This document shows positions 45,314 to 54,101 of a DNA stretch of 64,000 nt, piece by piece. This stretch comes from Ensifer sp. MPMI2T. Its GTDB lineage: Bacteria > Pseudomonadota > Alphaproteobacteria > Rhizobiales > Rhizobiaceae. The stretch spans positions 1-64,000 of the forward strand of contig NZ_SRXN01000009.1 in the NCBI RefSeq assembly GCF_004827385.1, given 5' to 3'. The translations under genes and the position numbers were made by a program. Under the pieces are notes generated by a model. It made no database searches, was not told the origin of the DNA, and saw nothing but the letters and a program-made list of their open reading frames with translations. Each line of letters starts with the position of its first letter. Position 1 is the stretch's first letter.

Positions 45314-45884
45314 CGACCGATTGGCCGAGCCGCGCCTCTCGCGGGTCGGCTTGCTCCGTCTCCGGGCTGTTCTTGGAGCGAACCGCTTTCGTCGGATCGA
45401 TTCCCCCGGCGTCCAGCAGAAACTGCCGCCGTTCACACAGTCGCGCTTGCTGAATGATTCCTCATATCGGGCTCCGAACTGAGGAATCATGCAGCAATTC
45501 AAAGTGGTAGGTGACCCTTGCTTACCCGAAGAGACGTGCGGCGCTTTAGAGTTAATAAAATCTGAAAAGTTTTCCACCTGTGGACACTGCCAAAAAGTCC
45601 TTATGGCAGAGTCGGTTAAGCATCTGTGCTGAATCAAAATCGCAACACGGGCGTCATCCTTCGCCGCAATTTTTCGCCCGAGGGGCTGGCAGGCTGACTC
45701 TGCCGTTATACACTGATTTTAAATGATGATTCGAAACGGATCACGTAAGCTCCGGGCAGGGTAAGTAAGCCAGGATGGCCGTGCGTCCAGCAATCATAGT
45801 GTGTCCGTATCCGGTATTGGGTTTGCAGCGTTGCGTCTTGTAAACGCGATCTTGCGCGCCTGTGCCGCGCCGTAAGGGTGATGC
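45314..45884. other. Long intergenic region before YbjN
   Basis: About 570 bases with no supported gene. It contains a family 2 mosaic element (45452-45550), an AT-rich stretch around 45550-45660, a short inverted repeat CTGCCA..TGGCAG (45590-45612) and TTTTCCACCTGTGGAC, a partial DnaA-box-like palindrome. The promoter for the YbjN-proC cluster presumably lies here. Open frames across it look like shadows. Confidence 0.5.
45452..45550. repeat. Mosaic element, family 2
   Basis: ATTCCTCATATCG..GAACTGAGGAAT is the first palindrome, then ATGCAGCAATTCAAAGTGGT, then a degenerate second half ending GACGTGCGGCGCTTTAG. Confidence 0.7.
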
Positions 45885-46385
45885 ATGAGCCTTTTGGAAA
45901 TGGAAGTCGAGCGCCAGTCCAACCCGGTCGATATGATCGAGTTCGTGGCCGCTAACAATGACTGGTCTTTCGAGCGATCCGGTGAAGACGAGATCGCCAT
46001 GACGGTCGAAGGCAAATGGGCGGACTATCACGTTTCCTTCTCCTGGATGGAGGAGTTCGAGGCGCTGCATCTGGCCTGCGCCTTCGACATCAAGGTGCCG
46101 GAAAGCCGCGTCAATGAGGTGATCCGCCTGCTCTCCCATATCAATGGGCAGGTGCTGATGGGGCATTTCGATCTCTGGCGCCAAGAAGAAGTCATCATCT
46201 TCCGCCAATCTCTCTTGCTCGCGGGCGGCGCGGAACCGACGAATCAGCAGGTCGAGGTGCTGTTGTCGAGTGCGCTCGATGCTTGCGAATCCTATTTCCA
46301 GGCGTTCCAGTTTGTCGTTTGGTCCGGAATGGATGCGCAGCGTGCCGTCGATGCGGTGCTGTTCGAAACCGTCGGGGAGGCGTGA
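45885..46385 (+). CDS. YbjN domain-containing protein
   Basis: 166 residues. YbjN family proteins resemble the type III secretion chaperone fold; in E. coli YbjN affects motility and envelope stress. Typical stretches: NPVDMIEFVAANNDWSFER and EEFEALHLACAFDIKVPESR. The proC start follows one base after the stop (TGAG ATG), so the genes are coupled. This neighbourhood (YbjN, proC, CsaA-like) is usual in alphaproteobacteria; why is unclear. Confidence 0.88.
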   Translation: MSLLEMEVERQSNPVDMIEFVAANNDWSFERSGEDEIAMTVEGKWADYHVSFSWMEEFEALHLACAFDIKVPESRVNEVIRLLSHINGQVLMGHFDLWRQEEVIIFRQSLLLAGGAEPTNQQVEVLLSSALDACESYFQAFQFVVWSGMDAQRAVDAVLFETVGEA

Positions 46386-46386
46386 G

Positions 46387-47205
46387 ATGGCTGTAGCCGT
46401 ATCCGGTCCAATCGTCCTCATCGGTGCCGGCAACATGGGCGGCGCGATGCTTGGCGGGTGGCTGAAGAGCGGCGTCAAGGGCGGTGACGTCCTCGTCGTC
46501 GATCCGGGTCCGCCGCCGGCGATGGCCAAGCTTATTGCCGACAATGGCGTCAGCCACGCCACGTCCGCGCCGGAAGGCGTCAAGGCGGGCGTGCTCTTCC
46601 TGGCGGTCAAGCCCCAGATCATGGATGCCGTATTGCCGCCGCTGAAAGGCCTCGTCGGTCCGGAGACGGTCGTCGTTTCCGTCGCTGCAGGCAAGACGCT
46701 CCGGTCCATTAAAAGCCATCTCGGTGACGCTGCAACCGTGCGTGCCATGCCGAACACGCCGGCGATGATCGGCCGCGGCGTGACCGGCGCCTATGCGAAT
46801 GCGCGCGTAACCGAGGCGCAGCGTGCTCTGGTTCATGACCTTCTGAAGGTCAGCGGTCCGGTCGAATGGGTCGAGACCGAAGCCGACATCGATGCCGTGA
46901 CGGCCGTTTCCGGCAGTGGGCCGGCCTATGTCTTCTATCTCGTCGAGTGCATGGCGGAGGCCGGGCGCAAGGCCGGTCTCAAGGCGGACCTCGCTATGCG
47001 TCTTGCTCGGGAAACCGTCGCGGGGGCTGGTGAACTCCTGCATCAGTCCCCCGACGAAGCCTCGCAGTTGCGCCAGAACGTGACGTCTCCCGGCGGAACA
47101 ACGGCGGCGGCGCTCGCCATTCTTATGGCCGACGACGGAATGCAGCCGCTGTTCGACAAGGCCATCGCGGCCGCGCGCAAGCGGGCCGAGGAACTGGCCG
47201 GATAG
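46387..47205 (+). CDS. proC: Pyrroline-5-carboxylate reductase
   Basis: 272 residues from the ATG at 46387. Last step of proline synthesis: NADPH reduction of pyrroline-5-carboxylate. Dinucleotide loop LIGAGNMGGAML, AVKPQIMDAVLPPL, and the signature VSGSGPAYVFYLVECMAEAG. C-terminal domain GATVTSPGGTT-like as TSPGGTTAAALAIL. Second gene of a four-gene run. Confidence 0.96.
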   Translation: MAVAVSGPIVLIGAGNMGGAMLGGWLKSGVKGGDVLVVDPGPPPAMAKLIADNGVSHATSAPEGVKAGVLFLAVKPQIMDAVLPPLKGLVGPETVVVSVAAGKTLRSIKSHLGDAATVRAMPNTPAMIGRGVTGAYANARVTEAQRALVHDLLKVSGPVEWVETEADIDAVTAVSGSGPAYVFYLVECMAEAGRKAGLKADLAMRLARETVAGAGELLHQSPDEASQLRQNVTSPGGTTAAALAILMADDGMQPLFDKAIAAARKRAEELAG

Positions 47206-47231
47206 ATCACCGCGACTTCAAGAGCACGATC

Positions 47232-47573
47232 ATGGCCGAAACCATTTCCTTCGCCGATTTCGAGCGCGTCGACATTCGCGTCGGCACGATCATAGAGGCC
47301 GAGCTGTTCCCGGAGGCGCGCAAGCCTGCCCTCAAGCTGAAAATCGATTTCGGCCCCGAAATCGGCATAAAACGGTCATCGGCGCAAATTACGGTTCACT
47401 ACAAACCGGAGGATCTCGTCGGACGACAGGTGCTGGGCGTCGTTAATTTTCCGCCACGCCAGATCGGCCCCGTACGTTCCGAGGTGCTGACCCTCGGATT
47501 TGAGGATGAGGCCGGCGCGATCGTGCTGGCGGCGACCGACAAACCGGTGCCGAACGGCAAGAAGCTGATGTGA
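47232..47573 (+). CDS. CsaA-like tRNA-binding protein
   Basis: 113 residues, one OB-fold of the tRNA-binding (Trbp111/CsaA) type. Motifs: FERVDIRVGTIIEAELFPEA near the start and VLGVVNFPPRQIGPVRSEVLTLGF. CsaA was described as a secretion chaperone, while the fold binds the outside of tRNA; the cellular role is unsettled. Its stop overlaps the next start. Confidence 0.9.
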   Translation: MAETISFADFERVDIRVGTIIEAELFPEARKPALKLKIDFGPEIGIKRSSAQITVHYKPEDLVGRQVLGVVNFPPRQIGPVRSEVLTLGFEDEAGAIVLAATDKPVPNGKKLM

Positions 47574-48142
47574 GTATCATGACGACTAACGGCGACCTGA
47601 TCCGCGAGCGCGTCAAGGTTTCCTGCCTCTGGCGCGCGGCGGCGGTCGCGAGCGAATGGCGGGCGAGCCATGTGCTTTCCCTTCTCGACCCGGAGTTGCC
47701 GGAAACGGACGTGCCTGTCATCGCCAATGTCGCGCACTGCGTTGTGCGTATGCGCGACCAGGAAAATGCCGGCGCGACGCAGCATTTCCCGGATCTCGTC
47801 CAGGACGTCTTCGAGGCCATGAGGCCGGTCGCCGACGATCGATCGAGCCGTATCCTGGTTCATTGCCATGCCGGCGTCAGCCGCTCGACGGCCTTTGCCT
47901 ACGGGCTGATTGCCCATCAGTTGGGAAAGGGCAATGAAGAGGAGGCCTTTGCGGCGCTGCTGACGATCACCCGCAAGCCCTGGCCAAACCGCCGTATCAT
48001 CGAAATCCTCGATGCCTCCCTCGGCCGCGAAGGCAGGCTGCTTGCCCCGCTCGACGCAATGCGCGCTCGCCACCCGCGCCGAATCGAGGCCTGGCACCGC
48101 TTCAATTATCGGCGCGGCCTCACCGCTGCCTATTCACGATAA
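47570..48142 (+). CDS. Protein tyrosine phosphatase-like protein
   Basis: 190 residues. The CX5R phosphatase loop is VHCHAGVSRS with Cys99 and Arg105. It lacks a signal peptide. I chose the GTG at 47570, which gives a GTGA four-base overlap with the CsaA-like stop; an ATG at 47579 is possible. Probable dual-specificity or tyrosine phosphatase acting in the cytoplasm; target unknown. Convergent with the sensor kinase gene, separated by 21 bases. Confidence 0.85.
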   Translation: MSIMTTNGDLIRERVKVSCLWRAAAVASEWRASHVLSLLDPELPETDVPVIANVAHCVVRMRDQENAGATQHFPDLVQDVFEAMRPVADDRSSRILVHCHAGVSRSTAFAYGLIAHQLGKGNEEEAFAALLTITRKPWPNRRIIEILDASLGREGRLLAPLDAMRARHPRRIEAWHRFNYRRGLTAAYSR

Positions 48143-48163
48143 CGGAGCTCTACAGCTCCGCGG

Positions 48164-49546
48164 TCACGTCGGCACGCGCACCGTTGCGCGCAAGCCGCCG
48201 AGCGGGCTGTCGCCGAGGGTGACGTTTCCTCCGTGGCTACGCGCGATGTCGCGGGCGATGGCGAGACCAAGCCCCGTGCCGGAACTGTCGAGATTGCGGG
48301 CCTCGTCGAGCCGGAAGAACGGCTTGAACACGTCCTCCCTGGACCGCTCCGGAATGCCGGGGCCGTCGTCGTCGACCGTAATCGTCAGCCACTTGGCACC
48401 GTGGCGCGCTTCAATCCGTACCGAACTGGCGTAGCGATAGGCATTCGATGCGAGATTGGCAACAAGGCGGGTGAAGGCGGCGGGCCTCACCCGGATATCG
48501 TCTTCTCCTTCGATGGAGGTTGTCAACGTCTTGCCGTATAGCTCCGCCTCGGCCGCAAGGCGGGTCATGAGGTCGCTGAGTTTCAGCTCGCCGACATCCT
48601 CTTCCGCCTCGCCCCGCGCGAAGGCCAGATAGCCCTCCAGCATGTTCTGCATGTCCTCGACATCCTGGTTGAGGCTTTCGAGGTCGGGATTGTTGCCGGC
48701 CAGTGCGAGCTGTAGCTTGAAGCGCGTGAGGATGGTGCGCAGGTCGTGGCTGACGCCGGTCAGCATTGCCGTCCGTTGCTCGATCTGGCGCTCGATCCGT
48801 TCGCGCATGAGGATGAAGGCAAGGCCGGCGCGGCGGATTTCCTCGGCGCCGCGTGGCGCGAAGTCGTCGATTTTCTGGCCTTTGCCGAAATTTTCCGCGG
48901 CGCTCGCAAGCGCCAGGATCGGCCGGATCTGCCCGCGCAGGAATAGGATCGCGATCGTCAGCAGCACCAGCGAGGCGCCGACCATCCAGACCAGGAAGAT
49001 ATGGGTGTTGGATGCATAGGCCTGGTTGCGCCGCGCATAGACCCTGAGAATACGGCCATCATCGAGCTTGATGCGGATCTCGACGATCTTCGAGTTGCCG
49101 ACCGTGTCGATCCAGAAGGGGCGGCGGATCTTGTCCGAGATCTCCTCACTAAGGATCTGGTCGAGGATTTCGAAGAAGGGCTTGGGGCGTGGCGGCGGCA
49201 AATCACCGCCAGGCTCGACGGCGATATTGAGATTGAGCTGTTCACGGGCAATGCGCACGATCTGGTCGATATCGCCATCGCGCGGAAAGGTCGTGATCAG
49301 ATCGACAATTGCGGCTATGTCGCTGGTCACGGCGGCGGAGAGCCGCTGCGTGACGAGCTGCCAGTGGCGCTCCATGAAGACGAAGGCGACGACTGATTGC
49401 AGCAGCACCATCGGGATGATGACGATCAGCAGCGAACGTGCGTAAAGGCCGATCGGCAGGCGGCGGCGCAACCACCGCGCCAGGCGTTTCCAGGCACCGT
49501 CGGCGGGGCCTGTTCTTTCGCGCCTGATGCTGTCAAAGCCCGCCAT
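48164..49546 (-). CDS. Two-component sensor histidine kinase
   Basis: 460 residues. Two membrane helices (about 38-58 and 185-204) flank a periplasmic sensor of about 125 residues. HAMP follows, then HisKA with the phospho-accepting His267 in GVSHDLRTILTR, N box LVANLASNAYRY, G1 VDDDGPGIP and G2 SSGTGLGLAIARDI. EnvZ-like layout. Encoded 35 bases after the response regulator on the same strand. The signal is unknown. Confidence 0.93.
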   Translation of the reverse strand: MAGFDSIRRERTGPADGAWKRLARWLRRRLPIGLYARSLLIVIIPMVLLQSVVAFVFMERHWQLVTQRLSAAVTSDIAAIVDLITTFPRDGDIDQIVRIAREQLNLNIAVEPGGDLPPPRPKPFFEILDQILSEEISDKIRRPFWIDTVGNSKIVEIRIKLDDGRILRVYARRNQAYASNTHIFLVWMVGASLVLLTIAILFLRGQIRPILALASAAENFGKGQKIDDFAPRGAEEIRRAGLAFILMRERIERQIEQRTAMLTGVSHDLRTILTRFKLQLALAGNNPDLESLNQDVEDMQNMLEGYLAFARGEAEEDVGELKLSDLMTRLAAEAELYGKTLTTSIEGEDDIRVRPAAFTRLVANLASNAYRYASSVRIEARHGAKWLTITVDDDGPGIPERSREDVFKPFFRLDEARNLDSSGTGLGLAIARDIARSHGGNVTLGDSPLGGLRATVRVPT

Positions 49547-49581
49547 GACTCACTGCCGTGCTTGCCGGAATATTCCGCATG

Positions 49582-50283
49582 TCAGTCCACACTCAGCCGG
49601 TAGCCGATGCCGCGTACCGTCTGAAGCCAGATGGGGTTGGACGGGTCGTCTTCGATCTTGCGCCTCAGTCGGTTGATCTGCACGTCGATCGTCCGCTCAC
49701 CGACCTCGGCATCGTCTCCGATCAGTTCATGCCGGGGAATGGTCTCCCCGGCGCGTTGGGAGAACAGGGTCATGATCTCCTGCTCGCGGTCGGTCAGCCG
49801 GATATGATCGGCGCCGCGGCGGAGCTCTTTACGCACCACGGAGAAGGTGTAGGGACCGAAAATGACCTGATCGACCTTGGGCGCCTGCGCCGGCTGGTTA
49901 CGGCGCAGGATATTGTTGATCCTGAGCACGAGTTCGCGCGGCTCGAAAGGCTTCGGCAGATAGTCGTCTGCACCCGCCTCAAGGCCCTCGATGCGCGAAT
50001 TCGATTCCGCCAGCGCCGTCAGCATGATGATCGGCACTGTCTTGATCTGCCTCAGGCTCTGCGTCAGTTGGATACCGCTCTCGCCGGGCATCATCACATC
50101 GACGATCAGTAGGTCGAAATCGATGCCGATCAGCTTGCGCCGCGCCTCGTCGGCATCGGCCGCCGTCGTCACCCGAAAGCCCTGCTCGATCAGGTAGCGG
50201 TTGAGCAGGTCGCGAATCCGTCGGTCGTCATCGACGATCAGAAGATGTGCCGCATCGTCGGAGACTTTCGCTTTTACTGTCAT
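49582..50283 (-). CDS. OmpR/PetR-type response regulator
   Basis: 233 residues. Receiver domain with phospho-acceptor Asp62 (LLIVDVMMPGESG), the Thr/Ser site IIMLTALAES and the Lys PKPFEPREL; winged-helix C-terminal domain (RLTDREQEIMTLFSQRAGET, RTIDVQINRLRRKIEDDP). A MarR gene upstream and a kinase downstream. In Rhodobacter the OmpR-type PetR is encoded with the MarR-type PetP; the pairing here looks similar, but orthology is inference. Confidence 0.92.
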   Translation of the reverse strand: MTVKAKVSDDAAHLLIVDDDRRIRDLLNRYLIEQGFRVTTAADADEARRKLIGIDFDLLIVDVMMPGESGIQLTQSLRQIKTVPIIMLTALAESNSRIEGLEAGADDYLPKPFEPRELVLRINNILRRNQPAQAPKVDQVIFGPYTFSVVRKELRRGADHIRLTDREQEIMTLFSQRAGETIPRHELIGDDAEVGERTIDVQINRLRRKIEDDPSNPIWLQTVRGIGYRLSVD

Positions 50284-50424
50284 GGCTCGACTACCCTCGT
50301 TTTCCGCAACCCGGGCTGGCTGGATCGCGCATTCAAGCAGACGCGCGACGGCCGCCCAATTCCCCGATTCCAGGGGCTGTCCGCTTCGCCCGAACGAAGC
50401 TCAAAGACGCAGGCCCCATGAACA

Positions 50425-50928
50425 TCAGACCGCGGCGGCATTCTTCATGTTGGCGAGAAAACGCTTCACGGTTTCACGCGCGCCGGGACCCGTTTTTGCC
50501 AATGCCTCGGCTATGCGGCGGGACTGTGGCTCCGCAAGCGCTCGAGCCAACGCCTTGCCTTCCTCCGTGGTGTAGAGCATTCGCTGCCGCCTGTCCTCAG
50601 GACCGGTTACCTGCCGAATATAGCCGGAATCGATGAGCTGCTTCAAAACGCGTGCAAGGCTCTGCTTGGTGATCCTCAACGTTTCGAGAAGGTCGGCGAC
50701 GGTCATTCCGGGCTCGCGATTGACGAAATGCACGACGCGGTGATGTGCGCGGCCAAAACCGCTCTTTTCGAGTATAGCGTCCGGGTCACCGGTGAAGTCG
50801 CGATAGGCAAAGAACAGCAGTTCGATGATCTCGAAATCTATCGTGTCCTCCTCCTCCTCACCAACAACTTCGGTCAGGTATTCGCTCTTGTCCTTGGGTC
50901 GGCCGGGCACGCAGTCATTTCCTTTCAA
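50425..50928 (-). CDS. MarR family transcriptional regulator (PetP-like)
   Basis: 167 residues, winged helix-turn-helix. MTVADLLETLRITKQSLARVLKQLIDSGYI is the DNA-binding helix pair and TGPEDRRQRMLYTTEEGKAL the wing, the defining MarR motif DxRxR. First gene of the MarR / response regulator / kinase group, with 141 bases to the next. A perfect 11-base inverted repeat starts 29 bases upstream of its start and may be its operator. Confidence 0.9.
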   Translation of the reverse strand: MKGNDCVPGRPKDKSEYLTEVVGEEEEDTIDFEIIELLFFAYRDFTGDPDAILEKSGFGRAHHRVVHFVNREPGMTVADLLETLRITKQSLARVLKQLIDSGYIRQVTGPEDRRQRMLYTTEEGKALARALAEPQSRRIAEALAKTGPGARETVKRFLANMKNAAAV

Positions 50929-50956
50929 CCAAATTGCACTTCACGAAATATACCGC

Positions 50957-50985
50957 AAAATATGTCAGTTTTGTTGACATATTTT
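50957..50985. promoter_or_regulatory. Perfect 11-base inverted repeat between the MarR and ilvE genes
   Basis: AAAATATGTCA (50957-50967) and TGACATATTTT (50975-50985) are exact inverse complements around a seven-base spacer. The right arm also creates TTGACA on the plus strand. AT-rich symmetric sites of this kind upstream of a MarR gene are typical operators. Possible roles: autoregulation of the MarR operon and control of ilvE 200 bases away. Confidence 0.6.
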
Positions 50986-51182
50986 TACGCCGTTGCTAGC
51001 GGTCGGCTTGTCGGGCGGGACATCGGGGGCCCGGCGTCGCCGTTGGAGGATAGGCCGCGCGTTTCCGTTCGCAAATCCAAAATCGTGAAATTGAATTTCT
51101 CCCTCAGTCTGTTTGCCGATAAACTGGAAACAGCAAGATAATCAACAATAGAAATGGTGCATACGCGCCGGAGGATAATGCC

Positions 51183-52073
51183 ATGGCAGATATTCCCTTT
51201 GATCAGTTGGACGGTGAAATCTGGTTCAACGGCGAGTTCGTGCCTTGGAAGGATGCCAAGATACATGTGCTGACGCATGGGCTGCACTATGCGAGCGCGG
51301 TCTTCGAGGGCGAGCGCGCCTATGGCGGGCGCATCTTCAAGCTTACGGAACACAATCAGCGGCTTCACCAGTCTGCGGCCATTCTGGGCTTCAAGATTCC
51401 CTATCCGGTCGAGGAACTTGATGATGCCAGCAACGAGCTGCTGAAGCGGCAAGGTTTTTCCGAGGCCTATGTCCGCCCGATCGCCTGGCGCGGCAGCGAG
51501 CAGATGGGCGTCTCCGCCCAGAACAGCCGCATCAACGTCGCCATCGCTATTTGGCAATGGGGCAGCTATTTCAATCCGGCGGAGAAGTTGAAGGGCATTC
51601 GCCTTGATATTGCGGAATATCGTCGTCCCGATCCGCGAACCGCCCCGTCGAAGTCCAAGGCCGCGGGCCTCTACATGATCTGCACGATCTCGAAACATGC
51701 GGCAGAAGCCAAAGGCTATGCGGACGCTCTGATGCTCGATTGGCGCGGCCAGGTGGCCGAGGCGACCGGCGCCAATATCTTCTTCGTTAGGGACGGCGTT
51801 CTGCATACGCCCGTGCCGGACTGCTTCCTGGACGGAATCACGCGCCGGACCGTCATCGAGCTTGCCAAGCGCCGGGGCTACGAGGTGGTCGAACGAGTAA
51901 TCATGCCGGAAGAGCTTTCCGGTTTTTCGGAATGCTTCCTGACCGGTTCGGCCGCCGAGGTCACTCCGGTATCGGAGATCGGCCCCTATCGCTTCGCGCC
52001 TGCCGCGATCACCGAAGCGTTGATGAACGACTATACGAAGGAAGTTAATCCGGTCGCCGCAGCGGCGGAATAG
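51183..52073 (+). CDS. ilvE: Branched-chain amino acid aminotransferase
   Basis: 296 residues, fold type IV PLP enzyme that transaminates Leu, Ile and Val. The PLP Lys (about 159) lies in PSKSKAAGLYM; EATGANIFFVRDG and GITRRTVIELAKRRGYEV are family signatures. GGAGGATAAT precedes the ATG (51173-51182). A related D-amino acid or lyase member is possible but less likely. Terminator at 52133. Confidence 0.92.
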   Translation: MADIPFDQLDGEIWFNGEFVPWKDAKIHVLTHGLHYASAVFEGERAYGGRIFKLTEHNQRLHQSAAILGFKIPYPVEELDDASNELLKRQGFSEAYVRPIAWRGSEQMGVSAQNSRINVAIAIWQWGSYFNPAEKLKGIRLDIAEYRRPDPRTAPSKSKAAGLYMICTISKHAAEAKGYADALMLDWRGQVAEATGANIFFVRDGVLHTPVPDCFLDGITRRTVIELAKRRGYEVVERVIMPEELSGFSECFLTGSAAEVTPVSEIGPYRFAPAAITEALMNDYTKEVNPVAAAAE

Positions 52074-52132
52074 TCACAACAATTCTCGCGCCTCCGAAGA
52101 ACCGGAAGCGTTTTACGCAACAGTCAGAAAAG

Positions 52133-52157
52133 AAAGGCGACCTGCGGTCGCCTTTTG
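52133..52157 (+). terminator. Terminator of ilvE
   Basis: A perfect 10-base stem AAAGGCGACC/GGTCGCCTTT with a TGC loop, followed by TTTGTCTT. Sixty bases after the stop. Confidence 0.9.
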
Positions 52158-52185
52158 TCTTGCTACGGATATCGCTCGGGAGGCG

Positions 52186-52452
52186 TCATGCTGTTTTGCC
52201 GAGGAACTGTCCGACGATGCCGCTCAGCACGCCGCCGCCGACAAGGCCGCCAATTGCCTGCATGACAAGGCCGGTCGCTGCTGCTTCCCCGCCCAGCATC
52301 TGGACCAGGTACCCGCCGCCGATACCGCCGATGGCTCCTACGATCGTGCGCGCTACAACCCCGAATGCCTGCTGCTTCAGCATGGCGCTGGCTGCATTGC
52401 CACCAGCCGCCCCCGCGATTAACTGGGTAATGATAGGCATTAATGCTTCCAT
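52186..52452 (-). CDS. Small hydrophobic glycine/alanine-rich membrane protein
   Basis: 88 residues from the ATG at 52452 with GGAGGG upstream. Sequence consists of two to three helices rich in Gly and Ala (LIAGAAGGNAASAMLK, GAIGGIGGGYLVQML, IGGLVGGGVLSGIVGQFLG). The pattern resembles a glycine-zipper membrane protein. Not recognised as a named family. It has a housekeeping-type TTGACA on the minus strand about 85 bases upstream. Confidence 0.72.
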   Translation of the reverse strand: MEALMPIITQLIAGAAGGNAASAMLKQQAFGVVARTIVGAIGGIGGGYLVQMLGGEAAATGLVMQAIGGLVGGGVLSGIVGQFLGKTA

Positions 52453-52975
52453 TGAACCCTCCGTCGGCGGCCTCCGTCCAGAGCCGCGATGCGCCGATGA
52501 TCCGGCACGGACAGGTTGAGACCGAAAGTCGAAACTGTCAATTTCACCGTCGGGGGTTGTGCGGAGGCAGCGGCCGCGAGCGGTGCTCGGAAGCTGCACG
52601 AAAAGTTACTGTAATGCTTTGATCTATATTGCTATTTATCTTGGATTCCGGTTCTGAAGGAAGGAATTGGCGGATAGGAAAAGGTGCTGTTGGAAGAAGA
52701 AGTCTGAGTAATTCCGAGAAGATCTTGAGGCTTCTTCTCTGGCAGGAAATGCATATTAGCGCGTGATTCGGCGAATCGTTCCTTACAGCGCTCTAGCGCT
52801 CTAAAGTGCGTCGCGTTCAAACGTATTCACGCGACGCGCTTTAGATCTTTGTTTTTGTGCATGTCGTTGCCCCAAAACCGCTGCACACTTTTACGCGACA
52901 TGCATTTAGGGTCGGCGCGCTGCGTCATGTCAGAAGGGAAGCGCAGGTCGCATCCCCGACTGCGTGTCGATTGCG
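52453..52975. other. Intergenic region with one mosaic element
   Basis: About 520 bases. The family 1 mosaic element covers 52801-52909. The AT-rich part 52600-52800 contains a 62-codon frame (52632-52820, minus) that would start inside the mosaic element; I do not accept it as a gene. A minus-strand TTGACA near 52536 probably belongs to the small membrane protein. Confidence 0.5.
52801..52909. repeat. Two-palindrome mosaic element, family 1
   Basis: CTAAAGTGCGTCGCG..CGCGACGCGCTTTAG followed by CATGTCGTTGCCCC, CCGCTGCACACTTTT and GCGACATGCAT. Complete copy, here not touching a stop codon. Confidence 0.85.
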
Positions 52976-53605
52976 TCAGCGATAGACGTAAACGATGCGC
53001 CGCGTCGCCGGTTCTACCAGCACGGGCTGCCCGTTGATGGTGACATAATCGTAGTCGTAGTCCGGAATCTGCCGGATGGCGACTGTACTTGGCAGTGCCG
53101 CGCCGATAACGGGCTCGCCTTCGAGGTAAACCGTGTCGGCAGGATTTTGAGTAATATAGGTGCGCACTGCTGCCGGCGGCGTGATGGCGTCGACCTGTTC
53201 GACCGGACCGATCAGTTCCAGCGGTTCGGCGGTCGTGGCGACTACGGGATCACCTGGCTGTACCTGATAAGTCACGGAAGGAATTGCGAGGTCCGCGCGA
53301 CGCTGCTCTATTACAACCGTGGACCCGCCGAGATCGGTCGCGAGATATCGGGCATAGGCCCAGCCGCGCACGCCATTGACCGTGACCTGACACCAATTGC
53401 TGCCTTGGATGCAGCCATCAAGGACCGCAGCGCTGCCGCGGGTTGCAAGGCCGATTGTCGGATATTGCGGCCCAGGGCCCGCGCGTATGTTCAGATCCGT
53501 AACGGCGGTTGCGCTCATTGCTGCATATCCCGTCGAGATGCCGGCGGCGAGCATCAAACCCGCTGCCGCAACCGCTCGAAACAGGTGGGGGGAAGGGGTT
53601 TTCAT
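52976..53605 (-). CDS. Secreted SH3 domain / DUF1236 protein
   Basis: 209 residues. Signal peptide ending GYA at about residue 28. Bacterial SH3b domain about 35-95 (LNIRAGPGPQYPTIGLATRG, WCQVTVNGVRGWAYARYL) and a C-terminal DUF1236 (YITQNPADTVYLEGEPVIGA, LPSTVAIRQIPDYDYDYVTI). The combination is common in rhizobial envelope proteins; binding target unknown. Expression is independent of neighbours. Confidence 0.87.
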   Translation of the reverse strand: MKTPSPHLFRAVAAAGLMLAAGISTGYAAMSATAVTDLNIRAGPGPQYPTIGLATRGSAAVLDGCIQGSNWCQVTVNGVRGWAYARYLATDLGGSTVVIEQRRADLAIPSVTYQVQPGDPVVATTAEPLELIGPVEQVDAITPPAAVRTYITQNPADTVYLEGEPVIGAALPSTVAIRQIPDYDYDYVTINGQPVLVEPATRRIVYVYR

Positions 53606-53818
53606 CGTTTTGCTCCTGTTGGGTGATGGGGGCGAAACGCCTTGCAGAGCCGGGATGTTCCCCCCGTGACATCACGAAATGTGAGGATGAGAGACATTGT
53701 TCGGGCTCCGGCGATCGCACGGATACGGCGGGCGGCGCGACTGCCGAAAGGCCGCGTGAAATTCCGATATTTTCCCGTCCCCGAAAGGGGCGATCTGTTG
53801 CAATCCAAGGGTGATGAA

Positions 53819-53980
53819 ATGGACGAGGAACTCATCCATGAAGACAGGACGACGGCCCAGAGGCTTCGCCCGCTGGTGATTGTCGTCGTGGCGTCGAAGC
53901 TGGCGGTATCGGCGCTGCTGCTGACAACAGTGCAATTCCCTTCGCCTCCACCGGCACCGGAAATTGCCGCGTTGCGCTGA
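53819..53980 (+). CDS. Hypothetical small single-span membrane protein
   Basis: 53 residues from the ATG at 53819. An acidic head (MDEELIHEDRTTAQRLRP), one transmembrane segment (LVIVVVASKLAVSALLLTTV) and a Pro-rich tail. AAGGGTGAT precedes the ATG. It may start further upstream, up to 53642. No family recognised; coding status rests on the plausible start and helix only. Confidence 0.45.
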   Translation: MDEELIHEDRTTAQRLRPLVIVVVASKLAVSALLLTTVQFPSPPPAPEIAALR

Positions 53981-54101
53981 ATTGAGCTGTCATCCCGCCC
54001 ATATGTCGCTATAGGTGACCGCGGAACGGATTGAGATCGGGTTGGGACGCGCGGGGTTGCGCTGCATTTCACCAGACGATCCAAAAGCAAGGCGAGGTCG
54101 C

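Noticed and set aside
45565..45590. TTTTCCACCTGTGGAC as a DnaA box or replication origin
   Set aside because: Only one imperfect site, no cluster, and no dnaA, hemE or repABC genes nearby.
52632..52820. 62-codon minus-strand frame
   Set aside because: Its start lies within a mosaic element, no Shine-Dalgarno is seen and the sequence matches no family I know.
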